From assembly GCA_018716005.1 (NCBI GenBank), contig DVKN01000196.1, positions 1 to 5,448 on the forward strand: DNA of 5,448 nucleotides, in the 5' to 3' direction. Every line of letters starts with the position of its first letter. The first letter of the stretch is position 1. Source of the DNA: Candidatus Scatomorpha stercoravium (lineage in GTDB: Bacteria > Bacillota > Clostridia > Oscillospirales > Oscillospiraceae). Below the pieces are notes generated by a model. The model had not been told where the DNA came from. It searched no databases and worked only from the letters and a program-made list of their open reading frames with translations. Below, in pieces: positions 1 through 5,412 of the stretch. A program made the position numbers and the translations under genes.

Positions 1-1614
1 GAGGCGCTCGAGAATGGGCGCGCAGGTGGTGGCCATGATGACGTAGTTCGCGGTGGTGGGCACGCCCATGCCGAGGACTATGCAGCAGAGCATGGTCAGG
101 ATGAGGCCTATCATCGGGATGCCGCCGGAGAGGCGGACAACGGTGCCGATGAGGGTCATGCCGAGGCCGGTGACGTTGATGCAGCCGGAGATGATGCCGG
201 CCACGGCGCAGGCGACGGCGACGGTGATGGAGCCGCGCGCGCCGGCCGCGAGGGCGTCCATGAACTTGCGCGGGGTGATGCGGGTTTCGCTCTTGAAGAG
301 GCTGGCCACGATGGCAACGACGATGCTTATCGCCGCGGAGAACTGGATGGTCTTGGTGTTGGTGCTGACCATGACCACGAGCACCACGATGGGCGCGAGC
401 AGGTAGATGTCCTTGATAAGCGCGCCGAACTTGGGCAGCTCGCTGCGCGGGATGCCCTTCAGGCCGCTCCTCTTGGCCTCGAGGTGGACTGCGATGAAAA
501 TGCCGAGGAAGTACAGCACGGCGGGCAGGATGGCGCGGGTGGCGACCTCGGCGTAGCTGACGCCGAGGAACTCGGCCATCAGGAAGGCGGCCGCGCCCAT
601 GATGGGCGGCATTATCTGGCCGCCGGTGGAGGCGGAGGCCTCGACCGCCGCGGCGAACTCGGCGCGATAGCCGGTCTTCTTCATCATGGGGATGGTGATG
701 GAGCCGGAGCCGACGGTGTTGGCGACGGAGCTGCCGGAGGCCATGCCCTCGAGCGCGGAGGCGATGACCGCGACCTTGGCCGGGCCGCCGGAGGCGGAGC
801 CCGCGACAAAGTTCGCGCACTCGATGAAGAAGTTCGCTATGCCCGTCCTCTCAAGGAAGGAGCCGAAAATGACGAAGACGACGATGAACTTCGCGCAGAC
901 GTTTATCGGCGTGGAGAGGATGCCGTTGACGCTGTAAAACAGCGTGTAGATAAAGCGGTCGAAGTTGATGCCGGAGACGAAGGTGTATATGACCAGCGCG
1001 CCGGCGACGAACAGAATCGGAAGGCCCACACAGCGGCGGCAGAGCTCCACGACGGAGAGGACGCCGATGAGGCCGACGATAGAGTAGAACGAGGTCATGC
1101 TCGACGCGCTCTTGACCTCGATGACAAAGGCGTCGTAAGTGAAGCAGTAGTACAGGAACGCGCCCGCGCCGAGCACCATGATGACGATGTCGTACCAGGG
1201 CAGGGAGTTCACCTTTACGTGCTTCTTGGTGATGGGGTAGGTGATGAAGCCGAGGATTATCATGCAGCCCATGAAGAGGGTGAGCCGCTTCTCGATGCCC
1301 CAGTTGGAAAAGAGGGTGGACCAGATGCAGTAGAGGGAGAAGGCGGCCATCAGTGCGTCTATCACGAACTTGGGCTTGCCCTCCCAGATGCGGGTGTTGG
1401 ACTCCTTGTCATACTTGCGCATGACGGCCTCGACGTCCTCCATCGTTCCGACGTCGGCGCCGGCATCCGCGGCCCTGTCCTCCTCCGGCTCGTAGGACGC
1501 GCCGTCGAAGTCCTTTACGTGGGGCTGCTCGTAGTGGGGCTCGACAGGAGTCTCGGTGTCGAGCACCTCCGTGTCGAACAGCCCGTCGGTCTTCTTTTTC
1601 TTCTTGTCAGACAT
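1..1614 (-). CDS. TRAP transporter fused permease (4TM/12TM, DctQ-DctM fusion), partial at 3' end
   Basis: Membrane subunit of a TRAP transporter, which uses an ion gradient to import a solute delivered by an extracytoplasmic binding protein. The frame is open for 538 codons from ATG 1612-1614 to the left window edge; the usual family length is about 640-680 residues, so the C-terminus lies outside the window. GGGAGG at 1621-1626, six bases before the ATG, fixes the start. Residues 1-80 are hydrophilic: a lysine run at 4-8, then an acidic stretch. Hydrophobic segments near 82-102, 110-127, 140-160 and 174-191 form the small DctQ-like part. From about residue 196 the sequence is DctM-like, with the family signatures MASGSSVANTVGSGS (291-305), ASTGGQIMPPIMGAAAF (328-344) and LGMGVPTTANYV (514-525). 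It lies 80 bp downstream of the TAXI binding-protein gene; TAXI systems normally have this fused type. The call is firm; the substrate is not visible. Confidence 0.95.
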   Translation of the reverse strand, partial: MSDKKKKKTDGLFDTEVLDTETPVEPHYEQPHVKDFDGASYEPEEDRAADAGADVGTMEDVEAVMRKYDKESNTRIWEGKPKFVIDALMAAFSLYCIWSTLFSNWGIEKRLTLFMGCMIILGFITYPITKKHVKVNSLPWYDIVIMVLGAGAFLYYCFTYDAFVIEVKSASSMTSFYSIVGLIGVLSVVELCRRCVGLPILFVAGALVIYTFVSGINFDRFIYTLFYSVNGILSTPINVCAKFIVVFVIFGSFLERTGIANFFIECANFVAGSASGGPAKVAVIASALEGMASGSSVANTVGSGSITIPMMKKTGYRAEFAAAVEASASTGGQIMPPIMGAAAFLMAEFLGVSYAEVATRAILPAVLYFLGIFIAVHLEAKRSGLKGIPRSELPKFGALIKDIYLLAPIVVLVVMVSTNTKTIQFSAAISIVVAIVASLFKSETRITPRKFMDALAAGARGSITVAVACAVAGIISGCINVTGLGMTLIGTVVRLSGGIPMIGLILTMLCCIVLGMGVPTTANYVIMATTCAPILERL

Positions 1615-1635
1615 TATATACCTCCCGGGCGAAAG

Positions 1636-1661
1636 CCGCGGCGCCCAGCTGGACGCCGCGG
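1636..1661 (-). promoter_or_regulatory. Intercistronic stem-loop between binding-protein and permease genes
   Basis: In the minus-strand transcript CCGCGGCG (1661-1654) pairs with CGCCGCGG (1643-1636). A U-G wobble (1653/1644) extends it, and then CC pairs with GG around a small AGCU loop. The same position on the plus strand would be an A/C mismatch, so the structure fits RNA made in the operon direction. No T-run follows, so it is not an ordinary terminator. Stem-loops at this place in transporter operons often protect the upstream binding-protein mRNA or reduce permease expression; that role is inferred here. Confidence 0.6.
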
Positions 1662-1694
1662 ACTGACGCTTATTTTAGCTTATGCAGCCGCCGC

Positions 1695-2663
1695 TCAGGC
1701 GGTGGGAACCTCGATGCCCTTCTCGGCGAAGTACTTGGCCGCGCCGGGATGATAGGGGACGTTGGTGACGGAGCTCGCGAACTCGAGGCTGAGCTCGTCC
1801 TGCTTGGCGTGGCCGAGGTCGCCGATGTTCTCAAAGACGGTGGAGACGAAGTCGTAGACCGCGTCCTCGCTCACGTCGTTGCCGGCGATGACAACCGCGC
1901 CGACGGCGACGGTGGTGCAGTCCTCGGGGGTGCCGTAGACGTCCGCGGCGATAACGTTCTTGGAGTAGTACGGGCTGGAAGCGATAAGCTTGTCGATGTG
2001 CTCGTCGTCAAGGCTGACGAGGTAGACGTCGTTGCCGCTGGCGAGGTCGACGACCGCGGTGGTCGGGGCGCCGGAGACGATGAAGGCCGCGTCAATCTTG
2101 CCGTCCTTCAGGGAGTCGACGCTGGTGGCGAAGTCCTGATACTGCGGAGTGATGTCCTCCTCGGTGAGGTCGTAAGCGCCGAGAATGTCGAGCGCGTTGA
2201 AGTACACGCCGGAGCCGTTGGCGCCGATGGAGACGTTCTTGCCCTCGAGGTCGGCGACGGTCTTAATGTTGGGGTCGAGGGTGACAATCTGCACCTGCTC
2301 CATGTAGAGTGCGGCGACGGTGGAGAAGTTGGTCACAGGGGCGGACTCGCCGGTGTCCTTGTCGACGAAGAGGCGAGTGCCGTTGTAGGCGTAGTCCATG
2401 ACGTCGGACTGGACGAAGCCGAGCTGGATGGCGCCCGAGGCGATGTCCTCGATGTTGGCCTGGGAGCCGCTGGAGGTTATCGCGGTGACGGCAGTGTCGG
2501 TCTTCTCGGTGACATAGCCGGCCAGGGCGCCGCCGAAGGCGTAGTAGGTGCCGGAGTCGCCGCCGGTGCCGAACGAGAGCTTCTCGCCGCTTTCACCGCC
2601 GCAGGCGGCGAGCGCAAATACCAGTGCCAGGCACAGTACCAGCGCAGCTATTCTCTTTCTCAT
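1695..2663 (-). CDS. TAXI-family TRAP transporter solute-binding lipoprotein
   Basis: Extracytoplasmic receptor that captures the solute and delivers it to the fused TRAP permease encoded downstream. The protein has 322 residues, normal for the TAXI family. The N-terminus has MRKR, a hydrophobic core and the lipobox L18-A19-A20-C21, so it should be lipid-anchored at Cys21. The mature part opens with a TAXI-like strand (LSFGTGGDSGTYYAFGGAL), continues with SSGSQANIEDIASGAIQLGFVQSD, as short blocks SSGSQAN and GAIQLGFVQSD typical of the family, and ends with the HPGAAKYFAEKG block. An in-frame ATG at 2711 would add 16 residues, but the strong ribosome site at 2671-2680 and the signal peptide favour 2663. 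It has its own promoter (2728-2756) and lies downstream of a co-directional LysR gene. Characterised TAXI proteins bind glutamate-like or related organic anions; the ligand here cannot be read from sequence. Confidence 0.94.
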   Translation of the reverse strand: MRKRIAALVLCLALVFALAACGGESGEKLSFGTGGDSGTYYAFGGALAGYVTEKTDTAVTAITSSGSQANIEDIASGAIQLGFVQSDVMDYAYNGTRLFVDKDTGESAPVTNFSTVAALYMEQVQIVTLDPNIKTVADLEGKNVSIGANGSGVYFNALDILGAYDLTEEDITPQYQDFATSVDSLKDGKIDAAFIVSGAPTTAVVDLASGNDVYLVSLDDEHIDKLIASSPYYSKNVIAADVYGTPEDCTTVAVGAVVIAGNDVSEDAVYDFVSTVFENIGDLGHAKQDELSLEFASSVTNVPYHPGAAKYFAEKGIEVPTA

Positions 2664-2670
2664 TCTGAGT

Positions 2671-2680
2671 TCCTCCCTTT
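2671..2680 (-). promoter_or_regulatory. Ribosome binding site that sets the start of the binding-protein gene
   Basis: AAAGGGAGGA on the minus strand, seven bases before ATG 2661-2663. It is a near-ideal Shine-Dalgarno sequence. It lies inside the longer frame that starts at 2711, so that longer start would read through it and is unlikely. Confidence 0.85.
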
Positions 2681-2684
2681 GACA

Positions 2685-2702
2685 TTTAAATTGCATTTTA
2701 AA
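2685..2702. repeat. 18-bp AT-rich palindrome in the leader of the TRAP operon
   Basis: TTTAAA, then TTGCAT, then TTTAAA: every pair about the centre (between 2693 and 2694) matches except 2691/2696. It lies between the predicted transcription start (about 2721) and the ribosome site. It could be a DNA operator. As RNA it would be a weak A-U stem. In AT-rich leader DNA a chance origin is quite possible. Confidence 0.35.
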
Positions 2703-2727
2703 CTTCAACAAATTTCAAGACAAACAC

Positions 2728-2756
2728 AGTATACGCCATCAACGCCCCGATTTCAA
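2728..2756 (-). promoter_or_regulatory. Sigma-70-type promoter for the TRAP binding-protein/permease operon
   Basis: Minus strand: TTGAAA (-35, 2756-2751), exactly 17 bases of spacer, TATACT (-10, 2733-2728). Transcription should begin near 2721, giving a leader of about 58 bases before the ATG at 2663. Each hexamer differs from consensus at one or two positions. The operon can therefore be expressed apart from the LysR gene, although no terminator separates them and read-through from LysR remains possible. Confidence 0.75.
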
Positions 2757-2824
2757 GCCTTAAAATGAATTTATCAGGAAAAAGGTTGCAAAAGATTTCG
2801 CACGCTAATTCACGACACGCCGTT

Positions 2825-3709
2825 TCATATCCTCGCATAATGTTCCCGTACCCAGTCCGAGACGCACTGGGCGAACCTTGTCGTCGCCGGTCCGGCCCTG
2901 TCCGCGTCCGGCAGACACAGGCCGATAACGCGGCTCGCGGGCGGCGTGAGTTCCATGATCCTGACGTTGTCATTCCTGCCCGAGAGCAGCAGCTCGGGCA
3001 TGATGCTGACGCCCAGCCCCTGCTCCACCATGGCAATTATAGCATAGTCGTCCTTTGTGGTATACCGTATATTGGGGGTGACGCCCGCGGCGTCAAGCGC
3101 GCGCCGGGCGTCGTGGTCAGAGGTCTCGAGCAGGCTTATGAAGGGCTCGTGCTCCACTTCCTTTATCGGGAACCTCGGCAGCGAGGCCAGCCGGTGGTCC
3201 TTAGGTACCACGGCGAGCAGCCTGTCCTCCAGCAGGGCGGTGACCTTTCCGCGCTGCTTCGTCGGCAGGGCTATGAAGCCCAGATCGCAGCTGCCGTCCG
3301 CGAGCCACTGCTCCACGTCATGGTAGTCCCCGTTCATGAGCTTCAGCTCGACGTTCGGGTAATCGGCCTGGAACCGCTTTATCATCCCGGGAAGCCAGTG
3401 CACGGCCACGCTCGTGAAGGTGCCTATGCGCACGGTGCCACAGTCCAGCCCACGGATGGCCGCCGCCGTCTGCTCGAGCTGCTCTCGCGAGTTGAGCATG
3501 CCGCGTATCGCGGGCAGGACCCGCTCGCCCTCGGCCGTGGCCCTCGCCCCGCTGCGGCCCCTTTTTAATAATGAAAAGCCCAGCTCCTCCTCCAGCGCGC
3601 CTATCATGTGCGACACCGCAGACTGCGTTACCCCAAGCTCCACAGCCGCACGCGTCAGGCTCCCCAGTTCCGCCGCCTTCAGAAAGGCCTCATACTTGTT
3701 CACCGGCAT
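2825..3709 (-). CDS. LysR-family transcriptional regulator
   Basis: DNA-binding regulator of 294 residues, the usual length for the family. Residues 1-60 form the winged helix-turn-helix domain, beginning YEAFLKAAELGSLTRAA and including the recognition helix around TQSAVSHMI (28-36). The rest is the periplasmic-binding-protein-like effector domain, with the typical GTVRIGTFTSVA start near residue 90. The start ATG (3707-3709) is preceded by AAAGGA about ten bases upstream, a rather long spacing. The gene is divergent from the symporter gene and co-directional with the TRAP operon 161 bp downstream, so either or both are plausible targets. It probably regulates itself as well. A promoter at 3831-3859 gives it a leader of about 115 bases with terminator-like structures. 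Family assignment is firm; effector and targets are inferred from position only. Confidence 0.95.
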   Translation of the reverse strand: MPVNKYEAFLKAAELGSLTRAAVELGVTQSAVSHMIGALEEELGFSLLKRGRSGARATAEGERVLPAIRGMLNSREQLEQTAAAIRGLDCGTVRIGTFTSVAVHWLPGMIKRFQADYPNVELKLMNGDYHDVEQWLADGSCDLGFIALPTKQRGKVTALLEDRLLAVVPKDHRLASLPRFPIKEVEHEPFISLLETSDHDARRALDAAGVTPNIRYTTKDDYAIIAMVEQGLGVSIMPELLLSGRNDNVRIMELTPPASRVIGLCLPDADRAGPATTRFAQCVSDWVREHYARI

Positions 3710-3722
3710 TTATATGAATTCC

Positions 3723-3740
3723 TTTCATGTATAAATGAAA
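3723..3740. repeat. 18-bp palindrome just upstream of the LysR gene
   Basis: TTTCAT and ATGAAA flank GTATAA. All pairs about the centre (between 3731 and 3732) match except 3729/3734. It lies 14-31 bases before the LysR start codon, inside the predicted leader and next to the ribosome site. It could be an autoregulatory operator or a weak hairpin near the ribosome site. It does not fit the odd-length symmetric T-N11-A pattern exactly. Confidence 0.4.
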
Positions 3741-3758
3741 ATTTATCAAGAAAATTAA

Positions 3759-3772
3759 TGCAAGCGCTCAAA
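3759..3772 (+). promoter_or_regulatory. cre-like (CcpA/LacI-family) site
   Basis: TGCAAGCGCTCAAA resembles the Firmicutes catabolite-responsive element TGWAANCGNTNWCA, with mismatches at positions 3 and 13. The central AAGCGCT core is kept. It lies in the predicted LysR leader, about 50-65 bases downstream of that start point, and about 75-85 bases upstream of the symporter start point. Binding there could block LysR transcription. The match is imperfect and by eye, so this is tentative. Confidence 0.35.
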
Positions 3773-3808
3773 AAAGCCCTCCGCGGGGCCAAAAAGCCCG
3801 GCACGGCT
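3770..3808 (-). promoter_or_regulatory. Possible attenuator: two short stem-loops with T-runs in the LysR leader
   Basis: Read on the minus strand, AGCC/GGCT (3808-3805 with 3798-3795) forms a stem followed by TTTT. Further on, GCCC (3789-3786) can pair with GGGC (3779-3776) around a six-base loop, followed by TTTTTT (3775-3770). The same GCCC can instead pair with the earlier GGGC (3799-3796), a mutually exclusive fold that would prevent the second terminator-like stem. Stems are only four to five pairs long, so any termination would be partial. The arrangement is seen directly; function is inferred. Confidence 0.4.
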
Positions 3809-3831
3809 CTTGCCATTTTGAATCGGCAAGA
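3808..3831. promoter_or_regulatory. Inverted repeat (candidate operator) over the divergent promoters
   Basis: TCTTGCC (3808-3814) and GGCAAGA (3825-3831) are perfect 7-bp inverted arms separated by ten bases, so they lie on nearly the same face of the helix. The left arm overlaps the symporter -35 element; the right arm touches the shared -10 octamer and the predicted LysR start point. A dimeric regulator bound here would affect both promoters. The neighbouring LysR protein is the natural candidate, but the spacing is not the standard LysR-box form. Confidence 0.5.
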
Positions 3832-3838
3832 TTATAAT
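3810..3838 (+). promoter_or_regulatory. Sigma-70-type promoter for the SSS symporter gene
   Basis: TTGCCA (-35, 3810-3815), 17-base spacer, TATAAT (-10, 3833-3838, a perfect match). Transcription should start near 3844-3845, giving a leader of about 58 bases. The -35 lies inside the left arm of the inverted repeat, so it is open to repression or regulator contact. Confidence 0.8.
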
Positions 3839-3859
3839 TCAAAAGCATCCATTTGTAAA
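3831..3859 (-). promoter_or_regulatory. Sigma-70-type promoter for the LysR gene, sharing its -10 with the opposite promoter
   Basis: Minus strand: TTTACA (-35, 3859-3854), 17-base spacer, TATAAT (-10, 3836-3831). The octamer ATTATAAT (3831-3838) is its own reverse complement, so it supplies a perfect -10 in both directions. The predicted start is near 3824, about 115 bases before the LysR ATG. I saw no better-matching promoter closer to the gene. Confidence 0.6.
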
Positions 3860-3891
3860 GCTCATGGGATGTATTAATTTTTTTCATGTGT

Positions 3892-3902
3892 GGGGTAGAG
3901 GG
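3892..3902 (+). promoter_or_regulatory. Ribosome binding site for the symporter gene (G-rich, not ideal)
   Basis: GGGGTAGAGGG directly precedes ATG 3903. The GGGG is seven bases from the start; the AGAGGG is too close to be ideal. The in-frame ATG at 3864 and GTG at 3888 have no Shine-Dalgarno sequence, so 3903 is the best start. Confidence 0.6.
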
Positions 3903-5354
3903 ATGAACGTAACTGAGCTTGTAGTGTTTGTAATTTATTTTGTGTTCATGGTCGGCATAGGCATATACTTCTTTGCCAAGAGCAAGGACAACAATGAGAA
4001 GGACTATTTCCTCGGCGGCCGTCAGATGGGTCCATGGGTATCGGCGCTGTCTGCGGGCGCGTCGGATATGAGCGCGTGGGTGCTGATGGGCCTGCCCGCG
4101 TCGGTGTATGCGCTGGGCATGGGTCAGATATGGATAGCGGTGGGTCTTGCGATAGGCTATGCGCTCTCGTGGATATTCGAGGCACCCAGGCTCAGAAAAT
4201 TTTCGATAGCGGCGGGCGATTCGATAACGATACCGCAGTATCTGACGAACAGGTTCCTGTCCAAGAGCAAGTTCCTGCAAATAATCTGCGCGATAATATT
4301 CCTTGTGGCGTATACGATATACGCGGCGTCGAGCATCAAAGCCTGCGGCACGCTGTTCAGCACGGTCATAGGCATCAACGAGACGACAGCGATGTATCTG
4401 TCGGCGTTCATCATCATATCGTATACCTTCCTGGGCGGCTTCAACGCGGTGTGCTGGACGGACTTTTTCCAGGGCCTGCTGATGCTGGCTGCGCTGCTTA
4501 TTGCGCCCATCTTTGCGCTGACGCTGGTAAAGAGCGGCGGCGCTGTGGCTGGAAGCGCCCCGGCGGTGGAGGGCTACTGGGACGCCTTCACGAGCTGGAG
4601 CGACATAGTGTCCGGCCTGGGCTGGGGCCTCGGTTACTTCGGTATGCCGCACATTATAATAAGGTTCATGTCGATAAGGTCGAACAAGGACCTGCGCAAG
4701 TCGAGCGTCATCGGCATCAGCTGGACCTTCATCATCCTGATTTTCTCCGTCGGCTCGGGCCTCATCGGACGTATGTTCCTGGGTGAGATCGAGGATTCGT
4801 CGGTGGTGTTCATCACGATGGTGCGGACGATCTTCCCGGCAGTGGTGAGCGGCATACTTCTCTCGGCAATCCTGGCGGCGGCGATGAGCACCTGCGACTC
4901 GCAGCTGCTGGCCTCGGCCTCAGCATTTGCGAGCGACGTGTATAAGCCGGTATTCAGGAAGAACGCAGGCGACAAAGAGATGCTTTGGGCGGGCCGCATA
5001 GTGGTCGTTGTGATATCGCTCATTGCTCTGGCCATCGCAGCGAACCCGGAGAGCGGCACGATAATGGGGCTTGTCGAAAACGCCTGGGGTGTGTTCGGCG
5101 CGGCCTTCGGCCCGGTAATCCTGCTGTCGCTGTTCTGGAGAAAGTTCACCTTCGGCGGCGCAGTCGCAGGTATCGTGGTCGGCGCTGTTGTAGACGTGGC
5201 GTGGCTTGTGTTCCTGAAGGGCACGGGCGTGTACGAGATAATCCCCGGCTTCTTTGCAGGCCTTATCGCGGCAATCGTGGCCACCGCCGCGGGCAAGGCT
5301 CCGAGCGCGGAGGTGGAAAAGCTCTACGACACAGCCGTGAACATGACGGACTGA
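3903..5354 (+). CDS. putP: Sodium/solute symporter of the SSS family, PutP-like (probable sodium/proline symporter)
   Basis: Integral membrane carrier that uses the sodium gradient to import a solute, most likely L-proline. It has 483 residues against about 502 in E. coli PutP, and similarity runs end to end, from LGGRQMGPWVSALSAGASDM to YEIIPGFFAGL and the GKAPSA block near the C-terminus. Key PutP positions are present: Arg40, Asp55 and Ser57 for sodium, Trp59 and Tyr140, Trp241 and Tyr245 (E. coli 244 and 248), and Ser329-Thr330 (E. coli 340-341, sodium site). Many hydrophobic segments fit the 13-helix fold. The start at 3903 places the first helix right after the N-terminus and keeps residues 40-140 in E. 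coli numbering. It is monocistronic: own promoter upstream, strong terminator 22 bp after the stop. It is divergent from the LysR gene. The first half uses the ATA isoleucine codon unusually often. Transport of another amino or organic acid cannot be ruled out. Confidence 0.93.
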   Translation: MNVTELVVFVIYFVFMVGIGIYFFAKSKDNNEKDYFLGGRQMGPWVSALSAGASDMSAWVLMGLPASVYALGMGQIWIAVGLAIGYALSWIFEAPRLRKFSIAAGDSITIPQYLTNRFLSKSKFLQIICAIIFLVAYTIYAASSIKACGTLFSTVIGINETTAMYLSAFIIISYTFLGGFNAVCWTDFFQGLLMLAALLIAPIFALTLVKSGGAVAGSAPAVEGYWDAFTSWSDIVSGLGWGLGYFGMPHIIIRFMSIRSNKDLRKSSVIGISWTFIILIFSVGSGLIGRMFLGEIEDSSVVFITMVRTIFPAVVSGILLSAILAAAMSTCDSQLLASASAFASDVYKPVFRKNAGDKEMLWAGRIVVVVISLIALAIAANPESGTIMGLVENAWGVFGAAFGPVILLSLFWRKFTFGGAVAGIVVGAVVDVAWLVFLKGTGVYEIIPGFFAGLIAAIVATAAGKAPSAEVEKLYDTAVNMTD

Positions 5355-5376
5355 TACATAATATAAAGTGGAAAGC

Positions 5377-5412
5377 GACCTCCCGCCTCTCGAGCCGAGG
5401 CGGGAGGTCTTT
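5377..5412 (+). terminator. Intrinsic terminator after the symporter gene
   Basis: GACCTCCCGCCTC (5377-5389) and its exact complement (5397-5409) form a perfect 13-bp GC-rich stem with a seven-base loop, followed by TTT. It starts 22 bp after the stop codon at 5354. The T-run is short, but the stem is very strong. On the minus strand the stem is followed by GCTTTCC, so the plus direction fits better. Confidence 0.85.

Noticed and set aside
1615..1694. Rho-independent terminator between the TRAP genes
   Set aside because: The stem is strong, but no T-run follows in the operon direction and the permease has its own ribosome site. An intercistronic structure is the better reading.
484..2768. 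Two long plus-strand open frames (484-1752 and 1749-2768) that overlap by ATGA as if coupled
   Set aside because: They are antisense to the clear TRAP permease and binding-protein genes, have low-complexity Asp/Gly/Val-rich translations and no recognisable domain. They arise from GC-rich codon use on the other strand.
2760..2824. Terminator after the LysR gene
   Set aside because: A T-run occurs in the minus-strand sequence near 2780-2784, but I found no convincing GC stem before it, so LysR may read through into the TRAP operon.
3864..3902. Longer symporter start at ATG 3864 (13 extra residues)
   Set aside because: There is no ribosome site before it, and the start at 3903 matches the PutP N-terminus in position.
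3886..3906. Tiny upstream frame of six codons (MCGVEG) whose TGA overlaps the symporter ATG
   Set aside because: The ATGA overlap is suggestive of coupling, but there is no Shine-Dalgarno sequence before 3886 and the preceding bases are a T-run. Chance is more likely.
3768..4652. Minus-strand 294-codon open frame opposite the symporter
   Set aside because: Its translation is Arg/His/Tyr-rich with no family features, and it covers both the regulatory region and the well-supported symporter gene. It is a shadow.
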